DNA of 64,000 bases, from assembly GCF_017876315.1 (NCBI RefSeq), contig NZ_JAGINU010000001.1:3968001-4032000 (forward strand), in the 5' to 3' direction. The stretch comes from Pseudonocardia parietis. Its GTDB lineage: Bacteria > Actinomycetota > Actinomycetes > Mycobacteriales > Pseudonocardiaceae. The translations under genes were made by a program, and so were the position numbers. The notes under the pieces were generated by a model that was not told the origin of the DNA, ran no database searches, and saw only the letters and a list, made by a program, of their open reading frames with translations. Of this stretch, positions 45,752-54,838 are shown in pieces; positions within the stretch are counted from its first letter, which is position 1, and every line of letters starts with the position of its first letter.

Positions 45752-47187
45752 TCCCGCGCGAACGCCCCGTGCGCGCGCAGCACGTCGAGGACCTCGGGCA
45801 GCTCGGCGAAGGCGCGTTCGACGTCGCCCGGTGCCGCGACCCGGTGCGCGTTGACGGCCACGTAGGCGCGCGTCGCGGCGTCGAACCGGTCCTCGCCGAC
45901 CCGGCGGCGGCCCTCCAGCAGGGCGGCGGCGCCCTGGTCGTAGACGCCGGAGACGTAGGCCGTGAAGCTGCCCCCGCGGCGGTCCCAGAACGCCATCGGC
46001 GCGCCGATCGGGCCGTCCTCGGCGCGGGAGAACGCGGTGATCCGGTAGTCGTCGAACTGCTCGGCGACGACGGCCTGGGCCCAGGTGGCGAACGCCTCGT
46101 CCAGCCAGGGGTCGCGGCCCTGGTCGTTGCCGACCAGGGAGTAGAACCACATGTGGGCGAGCTCGTGCGCGACCAGCGCCGGCCGGGTGCCGTCGGACAC
46201 GTCACCGAACTGCAGGTGGGTCGGGAACTCGACGCCGTCGCTCTGGGTGGGCACGATCGTCAGCCACAGGTCCGGGTACGGGTACGGCCCGAGCAGCCGC
46301 TCGAGCTTCGGCAGGTACTCGGCGACGGCGTCGGCCCAGTCCTGCGCCGAGCCGCGCAGCGCGCCGCCGTCCCCGGCACCGGCGCGTCCGGCGACCGGGA
46401 CCGCGACGTGCACCCGGGTCGCCCCGACCGTCGTTGCGGTGATGCGGTAGTTCCCGACGGCGAGCGCGACGTCGCGTACCGCCTCGGCGGTGAAGGTGTG
46501 CGTGGTGCGCCCGGGGCCTGCGGCGACCGTGCCGGTCGGGGTACCCACCCCGGCGACCTGCTGGTCGTCGTCGGCGGTGACCGCGAGGGAGGCCAGCCGG
46601 GCGTCCTCGGCGACGACCGTCTCGCCGGACATGTCGACGGCCGGGGTCCGTACCCAGCCGCGGTCGCGCACCCAGGCCAGGACCGGCAACGGGGTGCCCA
46701 GCCACGCGGTCCCGGCCGAGGGGGAGTGCCCGATCCGCTCGGCGGAGTCGGCGCCGAGGGTGAGTGTGAAGCCGAGCTCGGCGGTCACTGTGGTGCCTGC
46801 CTCGACGCAGGCGGGCAGCGGCAGCTCCACCAGGGTGCCCGGGGCGCCTGCGGGGGCACCGGCGGGCTCGGACCGCGGAGTGGCCGGGGCCCCGTCCACC
46901 GCGGCGCGCGTGATCCGCGCCGACGTCCCGTCCGCGACCGTGGTCGGGCGGTTGGCCCAGAGCCGGAACACCAGCTCGCAGACCCGGGCGTCCGGGGTGA
47001 ACCGGACGGTCTGCGTACCGGTCGCCGACGACAGGTCCGGCGCCATGTCCAGGGTGGCGTCGACGACCGGGCGGTCGTCCGACGGCGCGGCCCGCTCGGG
47101 CCCGACGCCCGCGGCGCAGCCACCGAGCACCGCCAGGACGACCGCGACCGCGGCGAGCGCCCGGTGCCGCCGGGTCAGAACGATCAT
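45748..47187 (-). CDS. M1-family zinc metallopeptidase lipoprotein
   Basis: A 479-residue secreted peptidase. The N-terminus has a hydrophobic signal ending in a lipobox (LGGC, Cys about residue 24). The gluzincin motif is LVAHELAHMWFYSLVGNDQG with the third zinc ligand in DPWLDEAFATWAQAVVAEQF. The beta-sandwich N-domain (about residues 40-260) is present, but the large C-terminal aminopeptidase domain of long M1 enzymes is absent. It is the last gene of the NRPS operon, 10 bases after the membrane acyltransferase-like gene. It may trim or degrade the product, or confer self-protection, which is inference. The ATG at 47187 lacks a strong ribosome site. Confidence 0.87.
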   Translation of the reverse strand: MIVLTRRHRALAAVAVVLAVLGGCAAGVGPERAAPSDDRPVVDATLDMAPDLSSATGTQTVRFTPDARVCELVFRLWANRPTTVADGTSARITRAAVDGAPATPRSEPAGAPAGAPGTLVELPLPACVEAGTTVTAELGFTLTLGADSAERIGHSPSAGTAWLGTPLPVLAWVRDRGWVRTPAVDMSGETVVAEDARLASLAVTADDDQQVAGVGTPTGTVAAGPGRTTHTFTAEAVRDVALAVGNYRITATTVGATRVHVAVPVAGRAGAGDGGALRGSAQDWADAVAEYLPKLERLLGPYPYPDLWLTIVPTQSDGVEFPTHLQFGDVSDGTRPALVAHELAHMWFYSLVGNDQGRDPWLDEAFATWAQAVVAEQFDDYRITAFSRAEDGPIGAPMAFWDRRGGSFTAYVSGVYDQGAAALLEGRRRVGEDRFDAATRAYVAVNAHRVAAPGDVERAFAELPEVLDVLRAHGAFARD

Positions 47188-47197
47188 TGCGGTGACG

Positions 47198-48631
47198 TTA
47201 GGTGCGGCGGCCACCCACAGCGACCGGCGGCGCCGCCTCGTGCGCCGGGCTCACCCGATCGCGTCCGGCGGCGCGGGCCCGGGCCCGGGCCCGGTCCCGC
47301 AGTGCGTGCGCCGGAGCGGAGACCAGGGCCTCCAGCGGGCCCCGGCCGACTCCCCGCCGCCAGGCGAGACCGATCGCCGCGGCGACCGCGATCTGCCAGA
47401 GGTAGCCCTCGACCGGATCGAACGTGTCGAGCGGGGAGTTCATGAACAGGACCGAGGCCACGTAGAACGTCAGGGTCATCGCCCCGGCGGCCGCGACCGG
47501 GCGCAGCACGTGCCCGAGCACCCTCGAGACGCCGGGCCTGGTGATCCCGGCGAGTAGCAGGGTGGCACCGAGCGCGGCCAGTGCGGCCCCGGTGGTCGCG
47601 ACGACGTCGAGCGGGGTGCCCGAGTGCGGCGCAGCCGTCGCGAGCCACCACCAGGTGGTGGTCGGGGTGACGCCGTCCGGCGTGCCGGTGACGGCGGCGG
47701 CGACCGTCGGCGCGGACTCGAGCAGTGCCGGTGGGCTCGCCGCCACGATCGCGGCGTAGCCGCCACCGGGCCCGAGCAGCCACATCGAGATGCCGGTCGC
47801 GGCGAGCGCGGCCGCGGTACCGCCGGCGAGCAGGCTCACCGCGGTCCGCACCGAGGACAGCCGCAGCCGCCCGACGACGAGCCCGACGGCCATGTACGCC
47901 AGCCAGATCACCGCCGGGTAGGCGCCGGTCACCGTCAGCCCGGACAGCAGTCCGAGCGGGTCGGCGACCAGGTCCACCGGCGACGGATGGCCGGGGTCGG
48001 TCCGCGGCAGCAGCGGGCGCACCAGCTGCGACAGCACGGGGATCCCGAGGCAGAACAGCACCGCGAGCGGTGCGAGGACCCGGGTGGGCAGCGCGACCAG
48101 CGGGATCGCCAGCACGAACGCGACGGCGTAGTAGGGCAGGATCAGCGTGGCGATCGACGGGTCGGTCCAGCTCAGCGCGAACGCCAGCAGCAGCAGGATC
48201 CCGGCCCGGGTGGCCAGCGTCGCCGCGGCGGCCCGCAGGTCCGGTCCGGCCCGCACCTGCGCGCGCCCGGTCACGAACGCCAGCGACACCCCGGCGAGCA
48301 CCGCGAACAGCGCTGCCGATCGGCCGCCGAAGATCAGGTAGCTGGTGGTGGGGGCGCCGTCGTCGCCCGCCTCGAGCAGTGCGTGCACGGCGATGATCCC
48401 GAACAGCGCGAGGCCGCGGGCGGCGTCGACGCCGAGCAGCCGGCCGGTGCGTTCCTGCGGCGGCGCGGTGCGCGGAGCCGGTGCCGGGGGTGGTGGGCCG
48501 GTGGCCGGGACGAGGGGAACGGTCGGGCCGTCGACCGGCGCGAACGTCGTCGTGGCGTTCTCCGTGGCCGGGCGCTGGGCCGGGATCGAGGGCACGGTGC
48601 CCGGGCCGGGCGGGGGAGTCGGTCGGTTCAC
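47198..48631 (-). CDS. Membrane protein with acyltransferase-like domain (HGSNAT/DUF418 type)
   Basis: A 477-residue polytopic membrane protein. After a Pro/Thr-rich cytoplasmic tail of about 60 residues comes RLLGVDAARGLALFGIIAVH, the signature of heparan-alpha-glucosaminide N-acetyltransferase and DUF418-like proteins. About ten to eleven helices follow, with a conserved His and Asp in the first two. It overlaps the BPL_N gene (GTGA), starting at GTG 48631; a longer frame to 49384 is only the shadow of that gene. The operon position suggests it modifies or exports the NRPS product. The donor and acceptor are unknown. Confidence 0.8.
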   Translation of the reverse strand: MNRPTPPPGPGTVPSIPAQRPATENATTTFAPVDGPTVPLVPATGPPPPAPAPRTAPPQERTGRLLGVDAARGLALFGIIAVHALLEAGDDGAPTTSYLIFGGRSAALFAVLAGVSLAFVTGRAQVRAGPDLRAAAATLATRAGILLLLAFALSWTDPSIATLILPYYAVAFVLAIPLVALPTRVLAPLAVLFCLGIPVLSQLVRPLLPRTDPGHPSPVDLVADPLGLLSGLTVTGAYPAVIWLAYMAVGLVVGRLRLSSVRTAVSLLAGGTAAALAATGISMWLLGPGGGYAAIVAASPPALLESAPTVAAAVTGTPDGVTPTTTWWWLATAAPHSGTPLDVVATTGAALAALGATLLLAGITRPGVSRVLGHVLRPVAAAGAMTLTFYVASVLFMNSPLDTFDPVEGYLWQIAVAAAIGLAWRRGVGRGPLEALVSAPAHALRDRARARARAAGRDRVSPAHEAAPPVAVGGRRT

Positions 48632-49332
48632 GCCATCACCTCGTCGATCAGCTGGAGGCCGAGGTCGCGGGCGTCGGCGCGGGGCAGTCCGGCGTCGTCG
48701 AACCAGTCGGGACCGGCCTCGGGATGCGGGCCGACCACGCCGACCCGGCCGGCGCCGAAGGGCGTCACGGCCGCGGCGACCTCGTCGTTCGGGTAGCGGG
48801 CCAGGACGGTGCCGCCCGTGCCCGCGTCGAGCAGGAAGTGCGGCCCGTCCTGGAAGTAGAGGGTCCGGTCGCGGCCGCACCAGTCGAGCCGGACCAGGGC
48901 GTCGCCGTCGTGGGTGACGGTGGCGCCGCGGGTGTCGATCCACCGGTCGGTGTCGCCGGGCAGCAGCCCGAACCCGGGGGTGGCGCCCGCGAGGTAGCCG
49001 CCCAGGCAGAAGCCCAGGTAGCGGCCCCCGCCCGCGACGAGGTCCCGCAGCGGGCCGCGGGCCCGGCGCACCACGGGCCAGGCGTCCTCGAGGGTGCCGC
49101 CGCCCGGCTGGGCGTACAGCGTGGCGCCGGCCAGGACGGCCGGGCTCAGCTTCAGCTCCTCGCGCGGGCCGACGAACCGGACGTCGAACCCGTGCCGCGA
49201 CGAGGCCAGCAGCGCCGCGACCGACTCCGGGCAGCCCGGCACGGTCGCCGGTCCCCGGTAGACCAGCGCGAGCGGACCGTCGGTGCGCACCGGGGCGGAC
49301 CGGAACCGGTCGAGCAGACCGCGCAGCCTCAC
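48628..49332 (-). CDS. BPL_N domain protein (glutamine amidotransferase-like)
   Basis: A 234-residue class I glutamine amidotransferase-like protein of the biotin protein ligase N-terminal type. The nucleophile elbow is GGGRYLGFCLGGYLAGATPG (Cys about residue 133) after LYAQPGGGTLEDAW. The His-containing C-terminal segment VGVVGPHPEAGPDW supplies the second catalytic residue. The GTG at 49332 overlaps the NRPS stop (GTGA), so translation is coupled. No true biotin ligase domain is present. A hydrolase or amidotransferase role on the NRPS product is possible but unproved. Confidence 0.8.
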   Translation of the reverse strand: MRLRGLLDRFRSAPVRTDGPLALVYRGPATVPGCPESVAALLASSRHGFDVRFVGPREELKLSPAVLAGATLYAQPGGGTLEDAWPVVRRARGPLRDLVAGGGRYLGFCLGGYLAGATPGFGLLPGDTDRWIDTRGATVTHDGDALVRLDWCGRDRTLYFQDGPHFLLDAGTGGTVLARYPNDEVAAAVTPFGAGRVGVVGPHPEAGPDWFDDAGLPRADARDLGLQLIDEVMA

Positions 49333-52300
49333 CGCTCGTCCACTCGGTGCCGCGACCGGCCGCCGCACAGCGACACGGCGTCACCGGCGCCGGCCCGGCC
49401 GGACCGCGGGCCGGCGACCCGGTGCCGGCCCACGGCCGAGGACGCGACGAGCTTCGGGGTCGTGCGCCCGGCCTGCACCGAGCGCATCCGCAGGGTGCGG
49501 CCCGTGTCGACGACCGGCCCGACCCGGGTGAGCACCGTCGTCCGCTCGGGGTCGACCGCCCTCAGCCGGTCGGTCTCCTCGACCGGTGCGGCCGGGGCGA
49601 CGGTGGCGGCCGAGGCGATCGGGGCGCCCGCCGCAGCTGTCCCCGCCGGCGTGTCGACGACCGGCTGGGCGGTGATGCCCCGCCACCGGCTGCCCGCGGG
49701 CAGGTGCTCGCCCTTCATCACCAGCGACAGCGGCTCGAGCCGTACCCCGGCGCCGACGACGGAGTCGTAGAGCACGATCGCCCGGTCGCCGACCGACGCT
49801 CCGTCGGCCACCCGGATCCCGGCCATCTTCATGACCCGGTCCTCGAACAGGTGGGTCTGCAGCGACACGTCGCGGCCGACGACGGCGTCGTCGCCGATGT
49901 CGACCAGGTCGAACTCGGTGAGGTAGGTGGTGGACACGCACGTCCGCCGCCCGATCCGGGCACCCATCAGGCGCAGCAGGGGCGGCAGCATCGGCGTCCC
50001 GGCCAGCATGCCCAGCAGCGCCGGTACCGCGGCGGCCTCGTACAGCCCGGTGACGAACTCCGAGCGCCGGACGAAACGGCTCCAGAGCGGCTCGGTGCGT
50101 GCCCGGTAGGTGCCGACCACCAGCCACTTCACCGCGGCGACCAGCAGCACCAGCAGCAGCGCCGTGCCCAGGGCCAGCGCAGGCGCGGCGAGCACCACGG
50201 TCCACGCCGAGGAGGTCCGGGCGACGTCGGAGAGCGCCTGCAGGAACAGGTGGATCGACACCGCGATCACCGAGGCGGGCAGGGTCGCCCGCAGGAACTC
50301 GATGCCCAGCCGCTCGGCGACCCGGGCGCGCGACGGCCGGAACGTCAGGCTTTCCGGCTGCTCGCCGGAGTCCTGGCGGACCGGCAGGTTCATCGCCGGG
50401 GAACCGAGCCAGGTGGTCTCCCTCGGCACTCCCGACGGCGGCGGCACGGTCGCGACGCCGATCAGCGACTCGTCGCCCAGGGTCGTCCCGGCGGGAACGA
50501 TGGCGGCGTTCCCGACGAACGCGCGGCGCCCGACCAGCGTCGGGCGCCGCACCATCCAGCCGTTGTGGAAGGTCGCGCTGCCGACGCTCGCCATGTCGGC
50601 GACGAAGCTGCCCGCCGAGATCGTCAGCATCTCGGGGTCGATGTGCGAGGCGGTCGAGACCTCCGCCCCGCGCCCGACCCGGGCGCCGAGCAGCCGCAGC
50701 CAGAGCGAGGTGTAGAGGGTCGCGTACAGCGAGTTGGTGAAGGCCAGGCTCATCTCGAGCAGCTTGTCGCCGAACCACTTGCGCAGGCCGAGCGCCGAGC
50801 GGGCCGGGAACACGCCGGGGCCGGTACGCGGCGACACGATCCACCGGCCGGCGGCGACCAGCACGCAGACGGTGACCACGAAGACCGGGCCGACGAGGAA
50901 CGCGACGGCCAGCGCCGGACCGGCGCCGAACAGCAGCAGCGACGTCCACACCAGCAGCACCGCGGGCACCAGGGACGCCAGCGCGACCAGCTCCAGGGCG
51001 GCGACGCCACCGACCGCGGCGGCCAGGTGGCGCCGCGTCCAGGACGGTGCCGGACCGCGCTCGGTCAGCTCGGCGACCGCGGCGTCGGCCGCGTCCGGGA
51101 CGCAGGGCGACCCCGCCCAGTGCTCGGCGCGCGGGATCAGCTGGTCCGCGGCGACCGCGGACTGCTCGCCGACCACGGCGTCGGCGCCGATCACCGCGCC
51201 CGGTTCGACGACCGAGCCGGCACCGACGTGCGCGCCCTCACCGACCGCGATCGGCGCGACGGTGACCCGACCGTCGGCCACCGTCCAGGGCCGTAGCGCC
51301 GCGCCGTAGCCGACCGTGGCGCCGTCGCCGACCTGCAGCATCGAGGGCAGCGAGAGCACCGACGTGCCGACATGGACGTCCCGGCCGATCCGGGCGCCGA
51401 GCAGCCGCAGGTAGCCCGGGGCCAGCGGGCCGCCGGACAGCACCGGCAGCGGGGACATCGCCAGCAGCATGTCCGCCGCCCACAACCGCAGGTGCACCCG
51501 GCCCCACAACGGATGGGACCCGGGCCGCAGGCGCGCGGTCAGCGCGCGCACCGCGAGCGGGGCGAGCAGCCAGCGCTGCAGCAGGAAGATCGCGGTCGAG
51601 CCGAGCGCCAGCTGGGCCAGCACGGCCGGCGCGACCTGCCCGTCGTGCCAGGCGTACACCCCGGCTGCGGGCAGGGTCATCGTGAGCATCAGGACGAACA
51701 GCGCCGCGGCCTGCGCCGTCCCGGCGGCGGTGTAGCGGCGCCGCGAGTGCCGCAGCGGCTCCGGGCGCGGGGGCGGCGGCACCGAGCCGGCGCCCTGCTC
51801 CGCGGCCGACTCCGGGTCGAGCGCACCGGCCAGGCCGCGGACCGTCGGGTGCTCGTAGAGGTCCCGCACCGCGGGGGTGCGGCCGATACCGCGCTCGCGC
51901 AGCAGCGTCACGACCCTGGCGGCGAGCAGCGAGTGCCCGCCCAGCTCGGTGAAGAAGTCGGCCTCGACCGAGACCTGGCCGGGGTCCAGCGCGAGCGCCT
52001 CGGCGAGCACGTCGCGGACCGCGGTCTCGAGCTCGGTCGCGGGCTCCACCAGCGGCCCGGCGGAGGAGACGATCCGCGGTCCGGACGGCGCGGGCAGCTT
52101 CGGCCGGTCGACCTTGCCGCTGGCCATCATCGGCAGCCGGTCCAGGACCTCGACGTAGCCGGGGACCATGTACTCGGGCAGCCGGGTGCGCAGCAGCTCG
52201 TGCAGCCCGGCCCGGTCCACCTCGGGTCGGGCGGCCACGACGTAGACGGTGAGTTCCTCACCGGTGCCGTCCTCGGGCTTCGACAGCGCGGCGACCGCGC

Positions 52301-53624
52301 TCTCGACGTCGGCGTGCTCCAGCGCGACGCTCTCGATCTCGCCCAGGTCGACGCGGTGCCCGCGGATCTTGACCTCGTCGTCGGCCCGGCCCAGGTAGAC
52401 GATCTCGCCGTGCTCGTCGAACCGGGCGAGGTCGCCGGTGCGGTAGAGCCTGCCGTCGCCGTTGCGCGGCGCCGCGGGGTGGCGGACGAAGCGGTCCGCG
52501 GTCTTCTCCGGGAGGTTGACGTAGCCGACGGCGACGCCGGGGCCGCCGATGCAGAGCTCGCCGACCTCGCCGTGGCGGACCTCGCGCAGCTGATCGTCGA
52601 GGATCACCGCCGAGTAGGTGGGCACGGGGCGGCCGATCGTGACCGGCTTGCCGGGGTGCAGCTCACCCCAGGTGCAGGTCACGGTGGTCTCGGTGGGGCC
52701 GTAGGTGTTGAGCATCCGGCGCCCCGGCCGCGCCCAGCGCTCGACCAGCCCGGCCGGGCAGGCCTCGCCGCCGACCAGCAGGGTGCGCAGTGCGGGCAGC
52801 TCGCGCGGGATGGTCGCCAGCAACGTCGGCACGCAGCACAGCACGGTGACGCCGGTCTCGGCCAGGAAGTCGCCCAGCTCGGCGCCGATCCGCCGGGAGT
52901 CGGTCGGCCCGACGACGAGGGTGGCGCCGGCGGCGAAGGTCGGCCAGATCTCCTCGATCGAGAAGTCGAACGAGATCGTCATGCCCTGGTAGACGCGGTC
53001 GTGCGGCCGGACGTCGTACACACCGGTGATGACGTGCACGAAGTTGCAGATGCTCGGGTGCGCGACGGCGACGCCCTTGGGCCGGCCGCTCGATCCCGAG
53101 GTGTAGATGATGTAGGCCAGCGGGTCCGATCCCGGCGGGACCGGCTCGACGGGGTGGCGGGGCAGCCGCGCGACCTCGTCGGTGCAGAGGTCCAGCGCGA
53201 TGACCCCGTCGCGGGGGAGCTCGGCCGCCAGGTCCGACGTGGTGACCAGCAGGTTCAGGCCGGCGTCGTCACGGATGTAGCCCACCCGGTCCGGTGGGGC
53301 CGCCGGGTCGATCGGGACGAACGCGGCGCCGGTCTTGAGCACGGCCAGCAGTACCGCGTAGGTCCGCCAGGTGCGGTGCAGCAGGATGCCGATCCGCCGC
53401 CCGGGCGCCGCGCCGTGGGCCTGCAGGTACCGGGCCAGCTGTGCGGCCCGCGCGTCCAGCTCGGCGTAGGTCAGCTCCAGCGCGCCGTCCTGAAGCGCGA
53501 CCGCGTCCGGTGTCCGGGCCACGGTGGCCTCGAAGAAGCGGTGCAGCCGGTCCGGGAACCGGACCGGCGGCCCGGCCGGGACCGGGGTCACCGGGTCGGC
53601 CGCGCGGGTCGGGGACATCGTCAC
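49329..53624 (-). CDS. Pls/PosA-type membrane-embedded non-ribosomal peptide synthetase
   Basis: A 1431-residue single-module synthetase. Residues 25-510 form an adenylation domain (YIIYTSGSSGRPKGVAVAH, NTYGPTETTVTC, GRLYRTGDLARF, catalytic Lys 504). A carrier domain holds the phosphopantetheine Ser 565 in LGGHSLLAARV. From about 635 on there are several membrane helices alternating with three left-handed beta-helix blocks (about 742-835, 980-1075, 1220-1305). There is no condensation or thioesterase domain. This is the layout of epsilon-poly-L-lysine synthetase (Pls) and relatives. The substrate pocket, read by alignment to GrsA, is D F E C L G T V T K; the acidic third position suggests a basic amino acid. 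It heads a four-gene operon with BPL_N, acyltransferase-like and M1 genes. Confidence 0.9.
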   Translation of the reverse strand: MTMSPTRAADPVTPVPAGPPVRFPDRLHRFFEATVARTPDAVALQDGALELTYAELDARAAQLARYLQAHGAAPGRRIGILLHRTWRTYAVLLAVLKTGAAFVPIDPAAPPDRVGYIRDDAGLNLLVTTSDLAAELPRDGVIALDLCTDEVARLPRHPVEPVPPGSDPLAYIIYTSGSSGRPKGVAVAHPSICNFVHVITGVYDVRPHDRVYQGMTISFDFSIEEIWPTFAAGATLVVGPTDSRRIGAELGDFLAETGVTVLCCVPTLLATIPRELPALRTLLVGGEACPAGLVERWARPGRRMLNTYGPTETTVTCTWGELHPGKPVTIGRPVPTYSAVILDDQLREVRHGEVGELCIGGPGVAVGYVNLPEKTADRFVRHPAAPRNGDGRLYRTGDLARFDEHGEIVYLGRADDEVKIRGHRVDLGEIESVALEHADVESAVAALSKPEDGTGEELTVYVVAARPEVDRAGLHELLRTRLPEYMVPGYVEVLDRLPMMASGKVDRPKLPAPSGPRIVSSAGPLVEPATELETAVRDVLAEALALDPGQVSVEADFFTELGGHSLLAARVVTLLRERGIGRTPAVRDLYEHPTVRGLAGALDPESAAEQGAGSVPPPPRPEPLRHSRRRYTAAGTAQAAALFVLMLTMTLPAAGVYAWHDGQVAPAVLAQLALGSTAIFLLQRWLLAPLAVRALTARLRPGSHPLWGRVHLRLWAADMLLAMSPLPVLSGGPLAPGYLRLLGARIGRDVHVGTSVLSLPSMLQVGDGATVGYGAALRPWTVADGRVTVAPIAVGEGAHVGAGSVVEPGAVIGADAVVGEQSAVAADQLIPRAEHWAGSPCVPDAADAAVAELTERGPAPSWTRRHLAAAVGGVAALELVALASLVPAVLLVWTSLLLFGAGPALAVAFLVGPVFVVTVCVLVAAGRWIVSPRTGPGVFPARSALGLRKWFGDKLLEMSLAFTNSLYATLYTSLWLRLLGARVGRGAEVSTASHIDPEMLTISAGSFVADMASVGSATFHNGWMVRRPTLVGRRAFVGNAAIVPAGTTLGDESLIGVATVPPPSGVPRETTWLGSPAMNLPVRQDSGEQPESLTFRPSRARVAERLGIEFLRATLPASVIAVSIHLFLQALSDVARTSSAWTVVLAAPALALGTALLLVLLVAAVKWLVVGTYRARTEPLWSRFVRRSEFVTGLYEAAAVPALLGMLAGTPMLPPLLRLMGARIGRRTCVSTTYLTEFDLVDIGDDAVVGRDVSLQTHLFEDRVMKMAGIRVADGASVGDRAIVLYDSVVGAGVRLEPLSLVMKGEHLPAGSRWRGITAQPVVDTPAGTAAAGAPIASAATVAPAAPVEETDRLRAVDPERTTVLTRVGPVVDTGRTLRMRSVQAGRTTPKLVASSAVGRHRVAGPRSGRAGAGDAVSLCGGRSRHRVDER

Positions 53625-53863
53625 GTGCTGTCACTCTCCTCGGACGACGGCGGCCGGCCGGGCCAGGGGAGACGGGGAGGTCAGGGAGCCGCTCCGGCCG
53701 GGACGCCGTTGTTGGTGCACCCCGAGTCTCCGTTCCACCACCCGTCGGCGTTACGTCGGCGTGACCGGAACGGAGGCGTCGATGTGACGTTGCGTGCGAG
53801 AGGAGGGGCGTCGACGCGTCCAGTGGGGGACTGCGCTGCTCCGTACGGGGGAGTGCCGGGCGG

Positions 53864-54838
53864 TCAACCGGCCGCTGGGCCGAGCGCGAGGGTCCGGGTG
53901 AGGAATCCCACCTGTGCGGTCACGGAACGTTCGAACATCGCGCCGCAGTAGACGTCGAAGTGCCCGCAGCCGAGCTCGAGGACCTCGGCGCCGGCCCCCG
54001 CCCGCGCCGCGACCGCCCGGGCGGCGGCCGGCGGTGCGATCGAGTCCCTGATGGCGACCACGAGCAGCAGCGGGGCGCGCAGCCGCCGGGCCGCGGTCAC
54101 CGGCCGGTTGAACGGGATCCGCAGCACGCCCCGGGCCCGCATGGTGTTGCGGAACGACGGCCCGGTGATCGCGGAGTAGCCGGCCTCGGCGTCCGGCGCG
54201 GTGACGGCCGCGGTCGCACCGGGTGGGCCGAACACGCCGATGCGATGCGGCGGGCGGCCCAACAGGGAACCGGCGACATCGAGCAGGCCGTGCCCGATGA
54301 GCCTCGCCGGCTGCCCGGGGCCGGCGTGGCGGAGGATCTCGCGCAGCGCGGCGCGCCCGTCCATCGCCGCGCCCTGCGCGATCACGGCGGCGACCTGACC
54401 GTCCCGTGCGGCGACCGGGACGACGTGGCCGCCGGAGTACGAGCTGCCCCAGAGAACGATCCGCTCCCGGTCGACGCCCGGCAGCGCGCGGGCGTGCGCG
54501 ATCGCGGCGTGGTAGTCGGCCCGGTGCCGCAGGTGGTGGACGTCCTGGGCCAGCGCGGGGTCGGCGGTGCCACCGCTGGTGCCGAAGCCCCGGTAGTCGA
54601 AGACGAGCACGTCGCACCCGGCGGCCGCGAAGCGCTGCGCGAACGGCAGCAGCCCGCAGTCGCGGGTCGCGCCCAGGCCGTGCCCCAGCACCACGCACGG
54701 CCGCCCGCGGGATCCGGCGAGCGCGTCCGACGTCGCGGTGAGGTGCCAGGCGGCGCAGCGGGTGCCGCGGGAGGCGAACGAGGTCTCGGCGGGCGTGACA
54801 TCGCCCCGCTCTGTCGTCGGTGCTGGCCGGTCGGACAC
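53864..54838 (-). CDS. Alpha/beta hydrolase
   Basis: A 324-residue alpha/beta-hydrolase. The oxyanion segment is PCVVLGHGLGATRDCGLLPF, followed by LVFDYRGFGTSGGTADPALA; the nucleophile elbow is IVLWGSSYSGGHVVPVAARD (Ser in GSSYSG), and the C-terminal His is in ELGCGHFDVYCGAMFE. The Asp of the triad is probably in VVAIRDSIAPP. It resembles actinobacterial hydrolases of the dienelactone/acetyl-xylan-esterase type. The GTG at 54838 overlaps the stop of the Acg-type gene by one base, so the two are coupled. The substrate is unknown. Confidence 0.9.
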   Translation of the reverse strand: MSDRPAPTTERGDVTPAETSFASRGTRCAAWHLTATSDALAGSRGRPCVVLGHGLGATRDCGLLPFAQRFAAAGCDVLVFDYRGFGTSGGTADPALAQDVHHLRHRADYHAAIAHARALPGVDRERIVLWGSSYSGGHVVPVAARDGQVAAVIAQGAAMDGRAALREILRHAGPGQPARLIGHGLLDVAGSLLGRPPHRIGVFGPPGATAAVTAPDAEAGYSAITGPSFRNTMRARGVLRIPFNRPVTAARRLRAPLLLVVAIRDSIAPPAAARAVAARAGAGAEVLELGCGHFDVYCGAMFERSVTAQVGFLTRTLALGPAAG

